A stretch of DNA of 64,000 nt from NCBI RefSeq assembly GCF_000350225.1, contig NW_005178551.1, positions 234,882 to 298,881 of the forward strand, given 5' to 3'. Shown one piece after another: positions 20,649-30,640 of the stretch. The notes under the pieces were generated by a model. The model did not search any database. It was not told the origin of the DNA and worked only from the letters and a program-made list of their open reading frames with translations. The position numbers and the translations under genes are program-made. Each line of letters starts with the position of its first letter. Positions within the stretch are counted from its first letter, which is position 1. The DNA is from Chondrus crispus. Lineage: Eukaryota; Rhodophyta; Florideophyceae; Gigartinales; Gigartinaceae.

Positions 20649-20946
20649 AAAAAAATATAACAGGAAAAAATTTTTCCCCCCCCCCAAAAAATCCCCGATT
20701 ATTNNNNNNNNNNNNNNNNNNNNNNNNNNNNNNNNNNNNNNNNNNNNNNNNNNNNNNNNNNNNNNNNNNNNNNNNNNNNNNNNNNNNNNNNNNNNNNNNN
20801 NNNNNNNNNNNNNNNNNNNNNNNNNNNNNNNNNNNNNNNNNNCCCCCATTTTATAAAAAAAGAAAAAATTTTTTTTCCCGCCTTCTTTTTGCTCCCGGGG
20901 GGGGGGGGGGGGCCCCCCCCCCCCCCCCCCCCCCCACCCCTCGAAA
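20618..20946. other. assembly gap (139 N) with low-quality homopolymer flanks
   Basis: N occupies 20704-20842. The flanks are long C, A, T and G homopolymers (C run at about 20618-20646; G then C runs at about 20898-20935), nearly symmetrical around the gap. This looks like failing reads rather than biology. Frames of Pro/Gly/Lys runs across it must be ignored. Confidence 0.85.
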
Positions 20947-22040
20947 AAAAATTGATGGAGTGAGAAATTGTCCACCGCTCGCTACATGGTCCCTGATTTC
21001 TGACCTGTTCAGGTGCCAACATGTCATGCCCAGTCGGTCGTCGGGACTCCCTCCGGTAAGCTGGCAGTCCAAGGTCAACTGGCCAGTGAGGATGGGTGTT
21101 GTGCACTACAGAAATGTTACTGTTATGCTCCCTTGCGTCTTTCTCTGTCGCGTTCACAACAGAACCAATCAAAATATTCGTGAAAACGATGTCAAGAATA
21201 GATGCGTCCATGAATCAATTACCTCCTCCAAACTGATTATGCTGTCCTCGAGAATGTTTTCACACCTATCGGCCTACGTGTATTACCCACATCGATACAT
21301 TTGCGCTCGGTTTTTGCTTTATCTTTTTTTTTTCTTTCTCGATTATGCTTCCGTTGTGCCAACGAAAAAACGGAAAATCCGCTTAAGCCTTGCAGATCCG
21401 CACCCCAGTTCCTCACCTTTGTCCCTTCACTTTTGCACCTCAAGCCACGTTCACTTGACCTTGGCGCCAACGCGACACCCACAGTGTGGTACAGTACCCT
21501 AAGGGTACAGTATACTGCACTGTATATTCCATGATTTCATAATGATTGACTCGCCTGACTCGCCTGAATCGCCTGAATCGCCTGAATCGCTTGATTTGCC
21601 CGATTTGCATCACTCCCCTGCGGCAAACTTTCCCCGTCCAATGCCCCCCGTCCAGTGCCCCCCGTCCCCCTTCCCGTGCTCACATGACGACCTAAAGTTG
21701 CAAACTTAAATATTGCGTGAATCATTGAGGCGTAGCGTGTCATGCAAGAACGAAACGACCAAAGGCGAACCCCACGTTGGGTAAGTCCTTTTCGAAGAAA
21801 TCACACTGTAACGGTGGTCTATGAGGCAGATCTTTTCTGTTTTTGGTTGCTGACAAGCGAAATGTCCATCCTGATTTTCAAATTACTGTAGTCTACACCA
21901 CCGTCGGTAGTGTACAGTTGCGGTACTCTTGGTACAGCATGTCATTATCCTTGGCAAACGCACGGCATGGACTTGCCCTTCGACTCATCTCGCGCCAATC
22001 TCGAGGTGGCCGGTATCGCGAGAGGATGATCGCCCCTCTC
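20947..22040. other. gene-free region
   Basis: No supported gene. It contains the palindromic word CAGTACCCTAAGGGTACAG at about 21489-21510 and a short tandem repeat (separate entry). Confidence 0.4.
21548..21610. repeat. 9-bp tandem repeat, seven units
   Basis: Units GACTCGCCT, GACTCGCCT, GAATCGCCT, GAATCGCCT, GAATCGCTT, GATTTGCCC and GATTTGCAT follow one another exactly. Divergence increases to the right, as in an ageing array. Confidence 0.9.
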
Positions 22041-22274
22041 AGGGTGTGTCTTAAGTTAAGACTCTTAACAGGCTGGTTTTTGCTGGCCTTGCCCGGTTTT
22101 GCCAGGAATACTTTTAAATTCTTAACAAATACCGTATGCTTTTTAAGCCCTTGCTTTTCTTAAACTCAAAAATTAAAACGTAGGAGCCACTCATAGCACG
22201 CCGAATCACCTCTTTGGGCAAAGCAACAAAGCAAAGCAAACTGCAGAAAAACGGGGCATGTTAAGACACACCCT
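22041..22274. mobile_element. possible MITE with 14-bp terminal inverted repeats
   Basis: AGGGTGTGTCTTAA at 22041-22054 is perfectly inverted at 22261-22274. The 234-bp interior is AT-rich with many CTTAA words and no frame. I could not identify a target-site duplication, so the call rests on the inverted ends and size only. Confidence 0.45.
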
Positions 22275-22816
22275 CACGTAGAACCCGTCCCCGACCTATG
22301 CTCTCCAACCGCTTCATATATAACGCTACCCTTGGTACAGTGTAGCGTATGCCAAACAGAAGGACAACACCTAACACTTTTAAACGCTTTATTGCTTTAT
22401 TCATTTTACATGACCCTTGTGCGTGTTTCATTGCCTTTCGAGATACCTCGAGACATTGAGCCGCATCGCTGTTTGGTGTGCTGCGTGTAAACAACATACA
22501 GTCCTCGTACTGAATCTCGTCGTGAACCGCGATCATCGCGCGTCTGCAAATTCCCATCACCACACCCACCATTAAATTACATTGTCCGCTCAGCTGTACA
22601 CGTCCTTGCTCCTTCACTTTTTCCCTCTTGCGACAGTGAGTCCTGCTTATATTCGTCCTTCTTCCCGCCGGGACACCAAGTGCCCATGCATAACCACATG
22701 TTACTGTACGACCCCCCTTCGTCAACACATAATGTAAATCCGCCTACCACCTTCCGCCTACCACCTTCCGCCTCCTACCGTACAATACAACAACATCCAG
22801 TACTGCACATTACAGA

Positions 22817-22855
22817 TCAGGGCAATACAGTACAAAGGGTACTGTATTGCCCTGA
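22817..22855. repeat. perfect 17-bp inverted repeat with 5-nt loop
   Basis: The arms are 22817-22833 and 22839-22855 with loop AAAGG. The right arm begins GTACTGTATTGCCC. A related word, GTACTGTATTGTCCCC, lies just outside the right end of the neighbouring transposon (from 25301). Confidence 0.9.
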
Positions 22856-22884
22856 CATTCTACAGTACATCTTCTTCCATATAC

Positions 22885-25294
22885 GGTACCCTTCCTGAAA
22901 GGGGCAATTTGGTAATCGGGGGCAATTTGGTAATTTTTAGTATTCCCCTACCAGTTTACCTCAAACGCACGTACAAGTTGCTGACAATAGTCGTACACCC
23001 GGTCCGTCTTCCCTCGTTGCTGCGGACCGGAAAAGTCCGCCAAAATTCAAACGTTTGCACTCCCACAGTGCTTTTACGTTCGCCCATCTGCTTCCTGCAG
23101 CTCTGACATCATGACTGTGATTTCGGGCTTCAGGGAACCATGGGTCTATCTATGCGCATGCAGAGCGCGATTGAGAAAAAAAGACAAGAACGCGACGCCG
23201 TAATAAAAGAACAAAGGCCACTTCCCTCCTCCGTGACGGCAAAAAGAGGTCTGCCCTTGTCAAAATTACAAAAGTGCCCCGAACGACAATTGATCGCATT
23301 TATCGTGCCTTGAAGGCCGATGATGACCTTACACTCGATGCTCTTTTGTCCCCAGAAGATAACGGCAGAGGTCGACATACAGTTATCATCCAACAAGAGT
23401 CCGTGCTGATAAAAAAAAGGATCAACTTTGCTGCCGAGAAAGGATTCCCACTCTCCAACGGCGATGTCAGAAAAATAATGACCGACATAGCGTCCAATGG
23501 GCGTACCGGATTCCAGACGGAGTCGGGTAGTCCGTCTCAGGACACGATAAGGCACTGGCGGGCGATCAACAGAGACGTAACATACCAAAAAGCCGAGAAC
23601 AAAGACATAGCAAAGTTGAAGGCCGAAAACTTCGGACATGTATCAACTTTTTCAGACGCATTGAAAAAGGTCGAGCATGCCAATCCCGAAATTTTTCAGG
23701 ACCCCGCCCAGCTTCGGAACGTCGACGAGACGGCAGTCGACTGCCAATACGGCGAACGGAAGAAGGTTTTCGGGTCCTCTGCGACTCACCATGGCGGATA
23801 CATGGCTGGTCAGGCCCAAAAAAACCAACAAACATATCACACTCGTAGTGGCAGTTTCTGCTTCTGGGCGAAAAGTTCCCCTGCTTTTCATTGTCGAAGG
23901 AAAAAACGTGCTGAGTGGGTGGATCTCTCCACTTAAACCTGCCGAAATAATATGCTCTTCACCAACTACAAGTCGATTGTCAGCCGAACATTGGTATCAT
24001 GAGGGAACAATAATCATGACAGGGGATAAAGGAAGTATGGAAAAACCTCTCATATCTCATGTCGTCGAGCACATAGATCGATGTGTGAGAAAGGAAGTCC
24101 CTGCCGAGCTGCCGTACTGTATGACTCTGGATGGCCACTCTTCCCGTGAAGGGTATCAATGGCTTGAACTTTGCAAGAAAAAAAATGCGAAGTCGTACAA
24201 TCGCCGTCAAATACGACCCATTTCCTTCAACCGCGCAATCAGGACGTTAACAGTGCCTTTCAAAAAAGCATGCGATGGCACAGAGACCTCTTGCAGAAGG
24301 AAACCACACTACACATGCAGTCCGTGCGTTCCAATCTGATGGTTGCTGCATTGGCTTACAGTGATATTACCGTGGATAAGATAAGGTCAAGCTTCGAAAA
24401 ATCCGGTTTATGGCCGATGAACTACTCTTTTCTTGACAGGTTCTTGAAAAGAGGACCAACTGGGGCTGTCAACAACCCCGAACTCATCAAAGAATCATCT
24501 AAGAATGTGGCAAGCAGAACCCGAAACAGTGACAGTAGGATTTTTCGAAGTCTATGCAACTTTTTGGCCGCAGCGACTGACCCGACCACGGGACTAAGAG
24601 ATGTTGAAATTCTTTTGAGTAAGAACAGAAGCGTCAATAACATTCTAATGTCAAGCACTGGGTTTAGGAGCGGTGGTTCTCGGCAAGTGGTTCGGCAAAA
24701 AAATATGGAGCTCCAAAAAGGGACACCAGCGATATATTGACCTTGGACGATGTTATCCAAATCAGAAAAGCGAAGGATGCATCTGGTGTAGCTGCGAAGG
24801 TGCGGAAGGCCGAGGAGAAGGCAGACCGTGATCGCAAGCGCGAGCAGCGACGAGTGGCGAAAGCAGCTGGTGGCAGTAAGATGGGAGAGAAAGCCGTGGA
24901 TCCAAGGTTTCCATCTTTGCGACCCCTTGAGCATGCTGTTGTTGCGTCTGCCGCAAATTGTGAAGCGGCGATGACCTCTACACCTTCTAAGCAGGCTGTG
25001 AGAAAGGACCCAAGCAGTGAATATGATGTTGCCGATTCTCTGTTGTCGCTTTCGCGTACGTAAGTAAAATTACCAAATTGCCCCTTTTCTTGATTTGGGG
25101 GTTATTTTTGCGTTTGTGAAAAGGTCATATTGCTTCGAAAAGCTCTATTTTGCCATCGTAATCCGGGTGTAGGAAGTAAGGGGACACTTGTCTGCGTGCA
25201 CCAGATGCTGTATGGCTGTTCGGGATAGTGCCATACAATATTTGTGGGGCACTTTCAAAAGAATTACCAAATTGCCCCCTTCGGGAAGGGTACC
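22885..25294 (+). mobile_element. pogo/jerky-like DNA transposon, inactive
   Basis: The terminal inverted repeats are 32 bp, 30 of 32 matching (22885-22916 and 25263-25294). Each contains GGGGCAATTTGGTAAT or its variant. A second copy of GGGGCAATTTGGTAATTTT lies inside each end (22918-22937 and, inverted, 25066-25084), giving subterminal repeats. Length is 2410 bp. The transposase between them is broken. The target duplication is unclear because both ends carry the palindrome GGTACC. Confidence 0.85.
23155..25063 (+). pseudogene. pogo/jerky-like DDE transposase, frameshifted, one catalytic Asp changed
   Basis: Homology runs through at least four frames. First is a helix-turn-helix region near 23218-23310 (KVPRTTIDRIYRAL). 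The DDE_1 core follows: NVDETAVDCQYG (first Asp, about 23725), then PYCMTLDGHSSREGYQW (second Asp, about 24125), then SNTTHFLQPRNQDVNSAF (third site, about 24210). The related element at 43.5-45.6 kb has QPCDQ where this copy has QPRNQ, so the third catalytic Asp appears to be Asn. FEKSGLWPMNYSFLDRF (about 24395) is a C-terminal signature shared with that element. A Lys/Arg-rich tail ends at 25063. Shifts lie near 23880, 24200 and 24738. It cannot make a working enzyme. Confidence 0.85.
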
Positions 25295-26933
25295 CTAAGA
25301 GTACTGTATTGTCCCCGCGTGCTGGGTGTGCGCAGACGACATGGTCCAGTTATCATTCAGTTTATACGTTATCACAATTCACCCTGCCGTACTGCCGCTT
25401 TGCGAACAAAGATTCACATCGTTAGATACACCTGTCTGAATCTCACAGCCACTCGATGTATCCGCTCATACTCTTATTTTCTTTTTATGGCTGCCCTCAA
25501 CTCGTGCACGCATCTCTTCAGCGAGCATACTGCCGTCCCGAGCTTGTCCGCACATTACCCTCGCACTGCGCCGCCGTACAGTGCATGACAGCGCAGAATG
25601 CACAGCGCAGAAAAACCGGCCTCCATATACTTTGTTGTCCTTCAAAAGCAACAGATTTTTTTCCAACAATCACACATCTTCCTCTGGAGAAGGACTCAGG
25701 TGCCCTACACGATTGCGACAAGTCTCCACCAATGAATTTCTAGCATCGAGGAAATCGGGCCTAACACATCCTGTGGTCCTGGGAAGTGCCTTCCAGCAAC
25801 AACCGCCATTTCTCTGGAGATGGACTCCGGGGAAAGGGGAGAACGGCTGGTTTCGTCACTTACGAACAACCTTGCTAAATAAACATGTGCCGCAACGTAC
25901 CGCAATCTCAACTAAAAGCATTGTACTGTACTACCCGAAACTTGGCATCAGGTATCTCGCCTCGGCCAACTTGCACATTCAAAATTTGCAGCGCTACCTA
26001 CCTCTCATCATTTACAACACATGCGCGTTTAGATTCCTGGATGACCCTGATTTGGTGTACCCTGCACACACCAGTGATATCCCCCCAAAGCACACTTAAC
26101 ATTTCTATTCTTCTTGGCACGCGAGAGCACTGTCGCCCTCTCCGCGTATTTCGTTAGAGGAGATTGCTGTCTCGAATCCAAATACCGAAGACAGTCCCCA
26201 GTTGCCTTCAAGGGATAAAACACAGGGCCCTGTCGAGCCTCGCGTGAATCACGGCATGTCCCTTTGTTTATATCAGTATGGACGTGGCAAATTCTATTCT
26301 GCTTGACGAAATGGCACAGTTGAGCATACTCCTGAGTGCGTTTGCGCTGTAATGATGAATCCGTGGATTATTTTCCAACCCTGCGCGACGTTGAAGTAGT
26401 CCAAATTGCTACGTTCCGAGTTTTTTTTAAAAAATTATATCGGAAGGAACTCGGGAGAGTTTCTTGTAATGCTCGGGTTCTGCTCCGCCTCCCATACTTG
26501 TCGCGCTTGCGCAACCAATACCAAGTGTAGTAAATTTATCTGCTTTCAAAATTTTATTTCTGATATTGATACCAACCTCTAAAGCCTTGCATGTTCATGC
26601 AACGATTATGCTATCCCTTTTCTCAATCGCGGGACGAATCGCAGTACAGTACCCAAGGGTACTGCAAGTCCTAAAGTTTCTAGTGCACATCAATCACTAT
26701 ATCTAAAAGTGGTGAGTATCGAGCAATTATCGTTCAGTTAATGACCGTTACTGTACACAGCAATTTACCGAACTTTCGCCCACCAGCAATCGTAGTCGCC
26801 ATGCATGCATTATGGGGTTCAGAGACGGGCACGTACGGTATCTTCGTAGAAGGAGACAGGAGAAGCCGATAAGGCACTTCGTAACCATCTAGAAACTGCC
26901 GATTGTATAATGTTTCTCATGTTTGGGCTTTGT
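25295..26933. other. gene-free region
   Basis: No supported gene or transposon. Frames up to 172 codons (25581-26099) have no recognisable composition or motif. A palindromic word, CAGTACCC-AA-GGGTACTG, lies at about 26645-26665. Confidence 0.4.
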
Positions 26934-26976
26934 ATGGCCCTGCTGGAACTACCCTTGGTACTTCCAGCAGGGCCAT
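26934..26976. repeat. perfect 15-bp hairpin with 13-nt loop
   Basis: ATGGCCCTGCTGGAA (26934-26948) pairs with 26962-26976. The loop contains TACCCTTGGTA, one of the recurrent GGTA/TACC words. It is not associated with any coding frame. Confidence 0.9.
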
Positions 26977-28791
26977 GCGAAGGATACCCATTCCTGCATT
27001 CTAATCTTTCAGGTCTGAAATGCTGTCTTGTCGATGTCCTCGAGAGCTCTTTGTGGTCGCAATACCGACGCGCAATAAAGTGTACTGTAGTACAATGCTG
27101 TACAACATTACACAATAAGATTGAAACGGGTGCACCGTACTCTGAAACCTGCGAAAAAATTATACAAATATTGCCAAAACTGTATATACTGTACCCTTCG
27201 TACTGTAGTACTGTGCACAAAATCAAGCACGTTGAAACTTGCGGATAATGCTCGACGCTGGCAATTGCAGAATGCCGTACGACCACCAGTACTAAACACT
27301 CGTCACTGTCCTGTTCACATGCGTGCGGGGCCCAAGGAACAGAAGCATTGTGTCACTGAAATAAATTTACCGACAAGACAAAGCAAAGCCGGAAATGGTC
27401 TTGCTCCCACTTGGAGGTATGCCCTTACGACATTTGGAGCCGCGCAAGCGACATGGTTGTTTGCGCGGCTCCAATCGTGTCGGACTTTATGCCGCACTCA
27501 GTGCCACGCCGTATATATCCTTCCACGCACCTCTTCCATACCATCGCGAGACTTGGCGGCCTTTGATCGCTTTTGTTGGAACACAGTGGTACACGATAGT
27601 GATGATTTTCCGTTCAGATTGTCGGGGTGTCATTCGTATCGTTCCCGTCCTGGTCATTGTCGTTCCGGTGAAACATTCGAGATTTTATCTACGGTATTGC
27701 TCAGTCTTGATACTAAACTGCCTCAAGCTTCTGTACAACTCTCGAGATTTGCACATATTGATTGCATCTCTCTGATATCGGATAATGTCTGGATTTATTT
27801 ATTTGTATAATTGTAATATAATTGTAATATAATAGTACTATGATGAGGTTATCGACATCAACTTACAATGTTGCAAGTTACAGTAGTACTGGTATGAGAT
27901 GCAATACCACTCTGCGGGGGCTTCTGTACTTGCATACCGTATTGAAATCCTTTACGAATCACCAAGTGTGCGGCGTAAGTGCAATAATGCCCACTGGTCC
28001 CAGCACTATCTACTTGCACGAAAATTAACGCGTAGATAAGTTGTGCCACGAGCCGCACTCGTTCTACGTATAACAAACATCTTGCGGCAAATGCAGTGTT
28101 CCTCGTAAATGCCTACTTATATTCTCCAAGAAAATGGTCAATGATTTTCATGCTAGTTTATTGTCATCGTGACGCTTGTGTCTCGGTGTCACAGATGAAC
28201 CCTTCGCAGTCGCTCTTGTAGCTACGCAAATTATGCTGCTTCGAATCCTTTTTGGCTTCGAGAAGGCGCCCGTGGCCGATGATCAACCTTTCCACACACT
28301 GGCACACAATCAACTTGTCTGAATCACTATTGAAAGCCATATCACAAACCTCCAAAGAAGCCCCTTGAGGCGGTCCACAGCTTACATCTCTCTGTCTCTC
28401 TTACCCGCCACAACCTTCAGTGATGAAATCTCCCAACTCTTATGCCCAGGAGACAGACGGCTTTTGTGTGTAAATAACGTTCTTGTTGCTAGGATATCAA
28501 ACTTAGTCCTTTGCTCCGTTACGAGCACGGTGAGCAAGCATAGTGAACGTCATCTTGTCCTTAGTATTGGATCGCTTCAAAAATCAGATTTTCTAGATCA
28601 ACATCCGAAGATGTTTTATATCTCTCTCATTGTGGTCGGACGGGCAGGGTACTCGCAGATGTTTGAAACTCGTTCTCGCGGTTGGCCCAAGTCGCGGCAA
28701 CTCGCCCCTTTCACGTCTACCATCTGGTGCGATCGAGAACTACCGTACCGTTGGGTGACTGATCCTGTTTTGTGCTACACGTGTAGACTGC
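26977..28791. other. gene-free region with scattered GTACTGTA words
   Basis: Contains a second hairpin (separate entry), GTACTGTAGTAC-type words near 27075-27090 and 27195-27215, and an AT-rich tract near 27800-27840. No gene supported. Confidence 0.4.
27434..27474. repeat. perfect 14-bp hairpin with 13-nt loop
   Basis: TTGGAGCCGCGCAA (27434-27447) pairs exactly with 27461-27474. The loop length equals that of the hairpin 0.5 kb upstream, but the stem sequences differ. Confidence 0.9.
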
Positions 28792-28844
28792 TTCGTAGCG
28801 TGTGTCATTGAGTGCAGACTACACTCAACTACACACGCTACGAA
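28792..28844. repeat. two-step hairpin (14 bp + 7 bp stems)
   Basis: TTCGTAGCGTGTGT (28792-28805) pairs with 28831-28844. Inside it, after a 2x2 internal loop, TTGAGTG (28808-28814) pairs with CACTCAA (28822-28828) around a 7-nt loop. All 21 pairs are canonical. Confidence 0.9.
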
Positions 28845-28887
28845 CCAAGCACCGACAACGCACCTTGCCTGGTACAATAAACCAGTC

Positions 28888-28928
28888 AAGAATCTCTCGC
28901 CAAAAAAAAAAAAAAAAAAAGAATCTCT
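28888..28928 (+). repeat. poly(A) tract flanked by 10-bp direct repeats
   Basis: AAGAATCTCT occurs at 28888-28897 and again at 28919-28928. Between them are CGCC and about 18 A. This is the form left by reverse transcription at a nicked target: target duplication plus a poly(A) tail, with almost none of the copied RNA retained. Confidence 0.6.
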
Positions 28929-29209
28929 TACTTACAATTCACACTAGAGAAAAAGAATATACAAGCGTCTACGAAAAGCAACCTGACGCAGTGCGACGAC
29001 CTGAGTTCAAAAATGCTAAACTATGGCGGCTTTCAGAGTGCATTTCAAACCCCTATGTTGTACTCGCGTGTTTAAGCCAAATTAAATACCGTTGTGGAAA
29101 CTCCAAACCTGTGCAATCGTTATTCTACTGTGCTATTCGCAGTACTGTACAGAACAAATCTTGACAACCCACTGCAGCTCTAGAGATACTGCAGACGATT
29201 CCATTTGAT

Positions 29210-29740
29210 TTAACAGAAAAATTGTCGGAATGACGTGATCGTAAGTGTATGAGCTCCCATCTTGTCAAGGATGACACCCCCCATTAAGTGCAGCAGAGTT
29301 TGTTCAGCTACGCGATCTGCTTTCCTGAGATCAATATTTACATTATCACTATGTACCAATACCATATTTTGACTGGGGATGGAATGGATTCTATAAACGC
29401 AATCATGCAATCGAAGATTATTTCCTCAGAAATGGACACACTCTTTGTTATTACCTCCAAAATGTGAAATAAATTCCAGTCGACTCCAGCTTGTTAAACA
29501 GGGACCGAACTTACATAAATGCCGCATGAAAAATGTTTTTGAATCTCGTAATGATGTAATATCTATTCTTGGGAGACGCGGAGAGTTGCAAACAAACGAA
29601 ACACCCTGAGGGTCACTATGTGTGAGATTCCAGTTGCATCTCATCTTTAAATCATACTCAATTTTTTGAAAGAACGCTTGTGCTGGAGCTGAAAGGTTAG
29701 ACGTGTCCATGAAGAGATAATTTAGGCCTTTCTTCAATTC
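29210..29740 (-). pseudogene. possible coding relic, unknown protein
   Basis: Two adjoining minus-strand frames read like real protein: 29737-29426 (for example WNLTHSDPQGVSFVCNSPRL and LRDSKTFFMRHLCKFGPCL) and 29410-29210 (VHSDNVNIDLRKADRVAEQT, LLHLMGGVILDKMG). I do not recognise the family. A stop and frame change separate the two pieces, suggesting an eroded exon or transposon gene. Chance open frames remain possible. Confidence 0.25.
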
Positions 29741-29967
29741 CAGCGTTTATGGGACGGGATGCAAAACGTTCTCATTTTGTATGGAAGAGAGGAAAAGAGA
29801 TATTGAAACCTGAGACAACGTTGAATCGACATCGGACTGGTGATCTGGTGCAGAATTTTTGCAGTTGTAATCAGACCGCATTTCTGTCCGCTTGTGCCCG
29901 TCAAGAAGTACCAACTATCATGGAGCTCGCTATTGTTACAACAATGTTTAAGGTCATAATCAAATAA

Positions 29968-30025
29968 ATAGTTATTCTGAACCTGGTACAGTACAACAGT
30001 ACTGTACCAGGTTCAGAATAACTAT
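29968..30025. repeat. perfect 27-bp inverted repeat with 4-nt loop
   Basis: The arms are 29968-29994 and 29999-30025 with loop AACA. All 27 positions pair. The inner part carries GGTACAGTAC/GTACTGTACC, the word recurring through the region, and more GTACTGTAC repeats follow to 30050. This is the longest perfect stem-loop in the gene-free block. Confidence 0.95.
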
Positions 30026-30339
30026 ACTGTACTGTACAGTACTGTACTTGGCGAGAAAAACTGCGGTACAGTATCATGTATGTGGCCACCTTTTCGGTAA
30101 CAGTGAATTACTGACAGTGGTTTGTTTCTGTATGGTGGATGCAAGAAGAACTGAAACGCCTCCGTGCGAGGAGCAGCGGTCAGGAGAGTTCAGCTGCATC
30201 CGTAACATTCCGCTCTCGCGAGTTCGACCGCGGGGGAGCCGGGCGGTGATGATGAGAGATTTTGACTAGCGTAGATTATTGATTAGTGGATGGATCCTGA
30301 AGGTTATAGATTTACTGTATGATGATCGCGCCTTGGTAT

Positions 30340-30640
30340 CGCTGATATCGCTCGTCATGAGCTGTCACTCGGTGAAATAGGTCGCCGGCATTTTCGAGAA
30401 ACGATAATCGGAAAGGGCTGCGGTGCAGGAAGAGATTTTGGACATGACAGGCTAAAGCAAGCGAGTGCGAATGTGGTTGCTGCGGTCGCGAGACAGAAGC
30501 GTGGCGTTCCTGGAATTAAGAAAATGTTTTTGTCAATGGTCTCTCTAGGCAGAGTTTCTATAAGAGACGGGGTCAGCCCTGGAAGAGCACGCGTATATTT
30601 TTCTGACATGAGATATGGGCGCGGTTGCAACATGATGAAC
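30340..30640 (+). pseudogene. possible short coding relic, unknown protein
   Basis: One plus frame reads plausibly for about 95 residues: IADIARHELSLGEIGRRHFR, then KQASANVVAAVARQKRGVPG, then VSLGRVSIRDGVSPGRARVY. The first part resembles a helix-turn-helix. It has no convincing start or domain match and may be chance. Confidence 0.2.

Noticed and set aside
20588-21502. A 304-codon frame with poly-Pro and poly-Lys runs across 20.6-21.5 kb
   Set aside because: It is made of homopolymer read errors and N on both sides of an assembly gap; no real domain.
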